From assembly GCA_023253615.1 (NCBI GenBank), contig JALRFZ010000705.1:1-6639 (forward strand): a stretch of DNA of 6,639 bases. The letters are read 5' to 3'. A model generated the notes under the pieces. That model was given only the letters and a program-made list of their open reading frames with translations. It was not told the DNA's origin and made no database searches. Source of the DNA: Verrucomicrobiales bacterium. GTDB lineage: Bacteria; Verrucomicrobiota; Verrucomicrobiia; Verrucomicrobiales; DEV007. The position numbers and the translations under genes were made by a program. Below are positions 5,922 to 6,639 of the stretch, in pieces. Positions within the stretch are counted from its first letter, which is position 1. The number at the start of each line of letters is the position of its first letter.

Positions 5922-6639
5922 ATGTCTCCGGCGGTTCGTGTCCTCGTCTGTCTGTTTGTCGCATTCGCCCCGGTTCCCATGCTCCGGGCGCAGGATCGTC
6001 CCAACATCCTCTGGCTCTCCGCGGAGGACATCAGCGCCCATCTCGGCTGCTACGGCGATCCGCATGCCATCACCCCGAATCTCGACGCCCTCGCGGCGCA
6101 GGCGGTGCGCTACACGAAGGCCTTCACCACCGCCGGGGTCTGCGCTCCCTGCCGCTCGGGGATCATCACCGGCATGTATCAGAATTCCATCGGCACCCAC
6201 CACATGCGGTGCGATGCGGTGTTGCCCGGATGGCTGAAACCCTTCCCGCTCTATCTGCGCGAGGCGGGATACTACTGCACGAACAACAGCAAGACCGACT
6301 ACCAGTTTTCCAAACCGGCCCCGGGGGAGATCTGGGATGAAAACTCCAACAAGGCCCATTGGAAAAACCGTCCCGCCGGCAAACCGTTCTTCGCCGTTTT
6401 CAACTACACGGGATGCCACGAGAGCGGCATCTCCGATGTGAAGAAGTATCACGAGGTGACCAAGGATCTCGATCCCTCCCAGCGGCAGGATCCCGCCAAA
6501 CTCACCACCCTGCCTCCTTATTATCCCGATACCCCGGCGGTGCGGGAGGATTGGAAACGCAATTACGAGCTCATCACCGCGATGGACGCGTGGGCCGGGA
6601 AGCTCATCGCCGAACTCAAGGAAGCGGGCGAGTGGGAGA
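5922..6639 (+). CDS. Exported type I (formylglycine) sulfatase, partial (3' end outside window)
   Basis: Type I sulfatases hydrolyse sulfate esters or sulfamates, using a formylglycine made from an active-site Cys. The first 239 residues are visible. A signal peptide (basic start, hydrophobic core, LRA then QDRPNI at about 23/24) predicts export. The sulfatase fold begins with NILWLSAEDISAHLGCYGD (28-46), where Glu35-Asp36 stand where many family members have Asp-Asp as calcium ligands. The modification motif is CAPCRSG (74-80), with Cys74 as the predicted formylglycine and Cys77 where Ser is usual. IGTHHMR (90-96) follows. SKTDYQF (123-129) supplies Lys124 but has Asp126 in place of the canonical His. 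His166 in TGCHES is a candidate for the later conserved His. This style resembles sulfatases of Planctomycetes and Verrucomicrobia acting on polysaccharides. GGGAGGA (5897-5903) lies 18 nt before the ATG, further than usual; a TTG at 5868 is in frame but would bury the signal peptide. Confidence 0.9.
   Translation, partial: MSPAVRVLVCLFVAFAPVPMLRAQDRPNILWLSAEDISAHLGCYGDPHAITPNLDALAAQAVRYTKAFTTAGVCAPCRSGIITGMYQNSIGTHHMRCDAVLPGWLKPFPLYLREAGYYCTNNSKTDYQFSKPAPGEIWDENSNKAHWKNRPAGKPFFAVFNYTGCHESGISDVKKYHEVTKDLDPSQRQDPAKLTTLPPYYPDTPAVREDWKRNYELITAMDAWAGKLIAELKEAGEWE

Noticed and set aside
5748..6452. Minus-strand frame opposite the sulfatase start
   Set aside because: No recognisable domain, and the plus strand carries a signal peptide and sulfatase motifs across the same bases.

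Overview
The window is a gene-dense, high-GC stretch (about 60-65% G+C by eye) of what looks like a bacterial chromosome. It carries six protein-coding genes, two of them cut by the window edges. The mix of a membrane-type (class 2) dihydroorotate dehydrogenase, a glutamine-dependent NAD synthetase with a full nitrilase-type amidase domain, and an exported type I sulfatase of the style common in Planctomycetes and Verrucomicrobia points to the PVC superphylum, most likely Verrucomicrobia. This is inference from protein style, not a phylogenetic result. None of the five complete starts, nor the truncated sulfatase's, has a well-placed Shine-Dalgarno sequence.

Left part (1-2843): nadE (minus strand, 3' end outside the window) and pyrD (plus strand) diverge from a 96-bp intergenic region. 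That region contains a direct repeat (GATACGTT twice, 15 bp apart) and a possible promoter whose expected transcription start falls on the pyrD ATG. Nineteen bases after pyrD comes a Fic-family AMP transferase with an intact catalytic motif, its own N-terminal inhibitory motif and a C-terminal winged-helix-like region. No separate antitoxin gene is visible.

Right part (2844-6639): a recognisable sigma70-like promoter precedes a two-gene unit separated by one base: an MBOAT O-acyltransferase (AlgI-like) that starts at TTG, and a membrane-anchored SGNH-type acetyltransferase (AlgJ/AlgX-like). Together they match the known scheme in which an MBOAT protein moves acetyl groups across the membrane and an SGNH protein places them on an exported polysaccharide. 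Sixty-four bases further on begins an exported sulfatase, truncated by the window end. It has an unusual active-site motif (Cys-Ala-Pro-Cys-Arg) and other departures at conserved sulfatase positions.

Taken together: a housekeeping cofactor/pyrimidine pair plus a Fic regulator on the left, and an envelope or extracellular polysaccharide-modification unit next to a polysaccharide desulfation enzyme on the right. There are no RNA genes, insertion sequences, CRISPR arrays or stretches over 300 bp without a gene. I see no convincing wholly new system. The most interesting items are the divergent sulfatase and the compact acetylation module.
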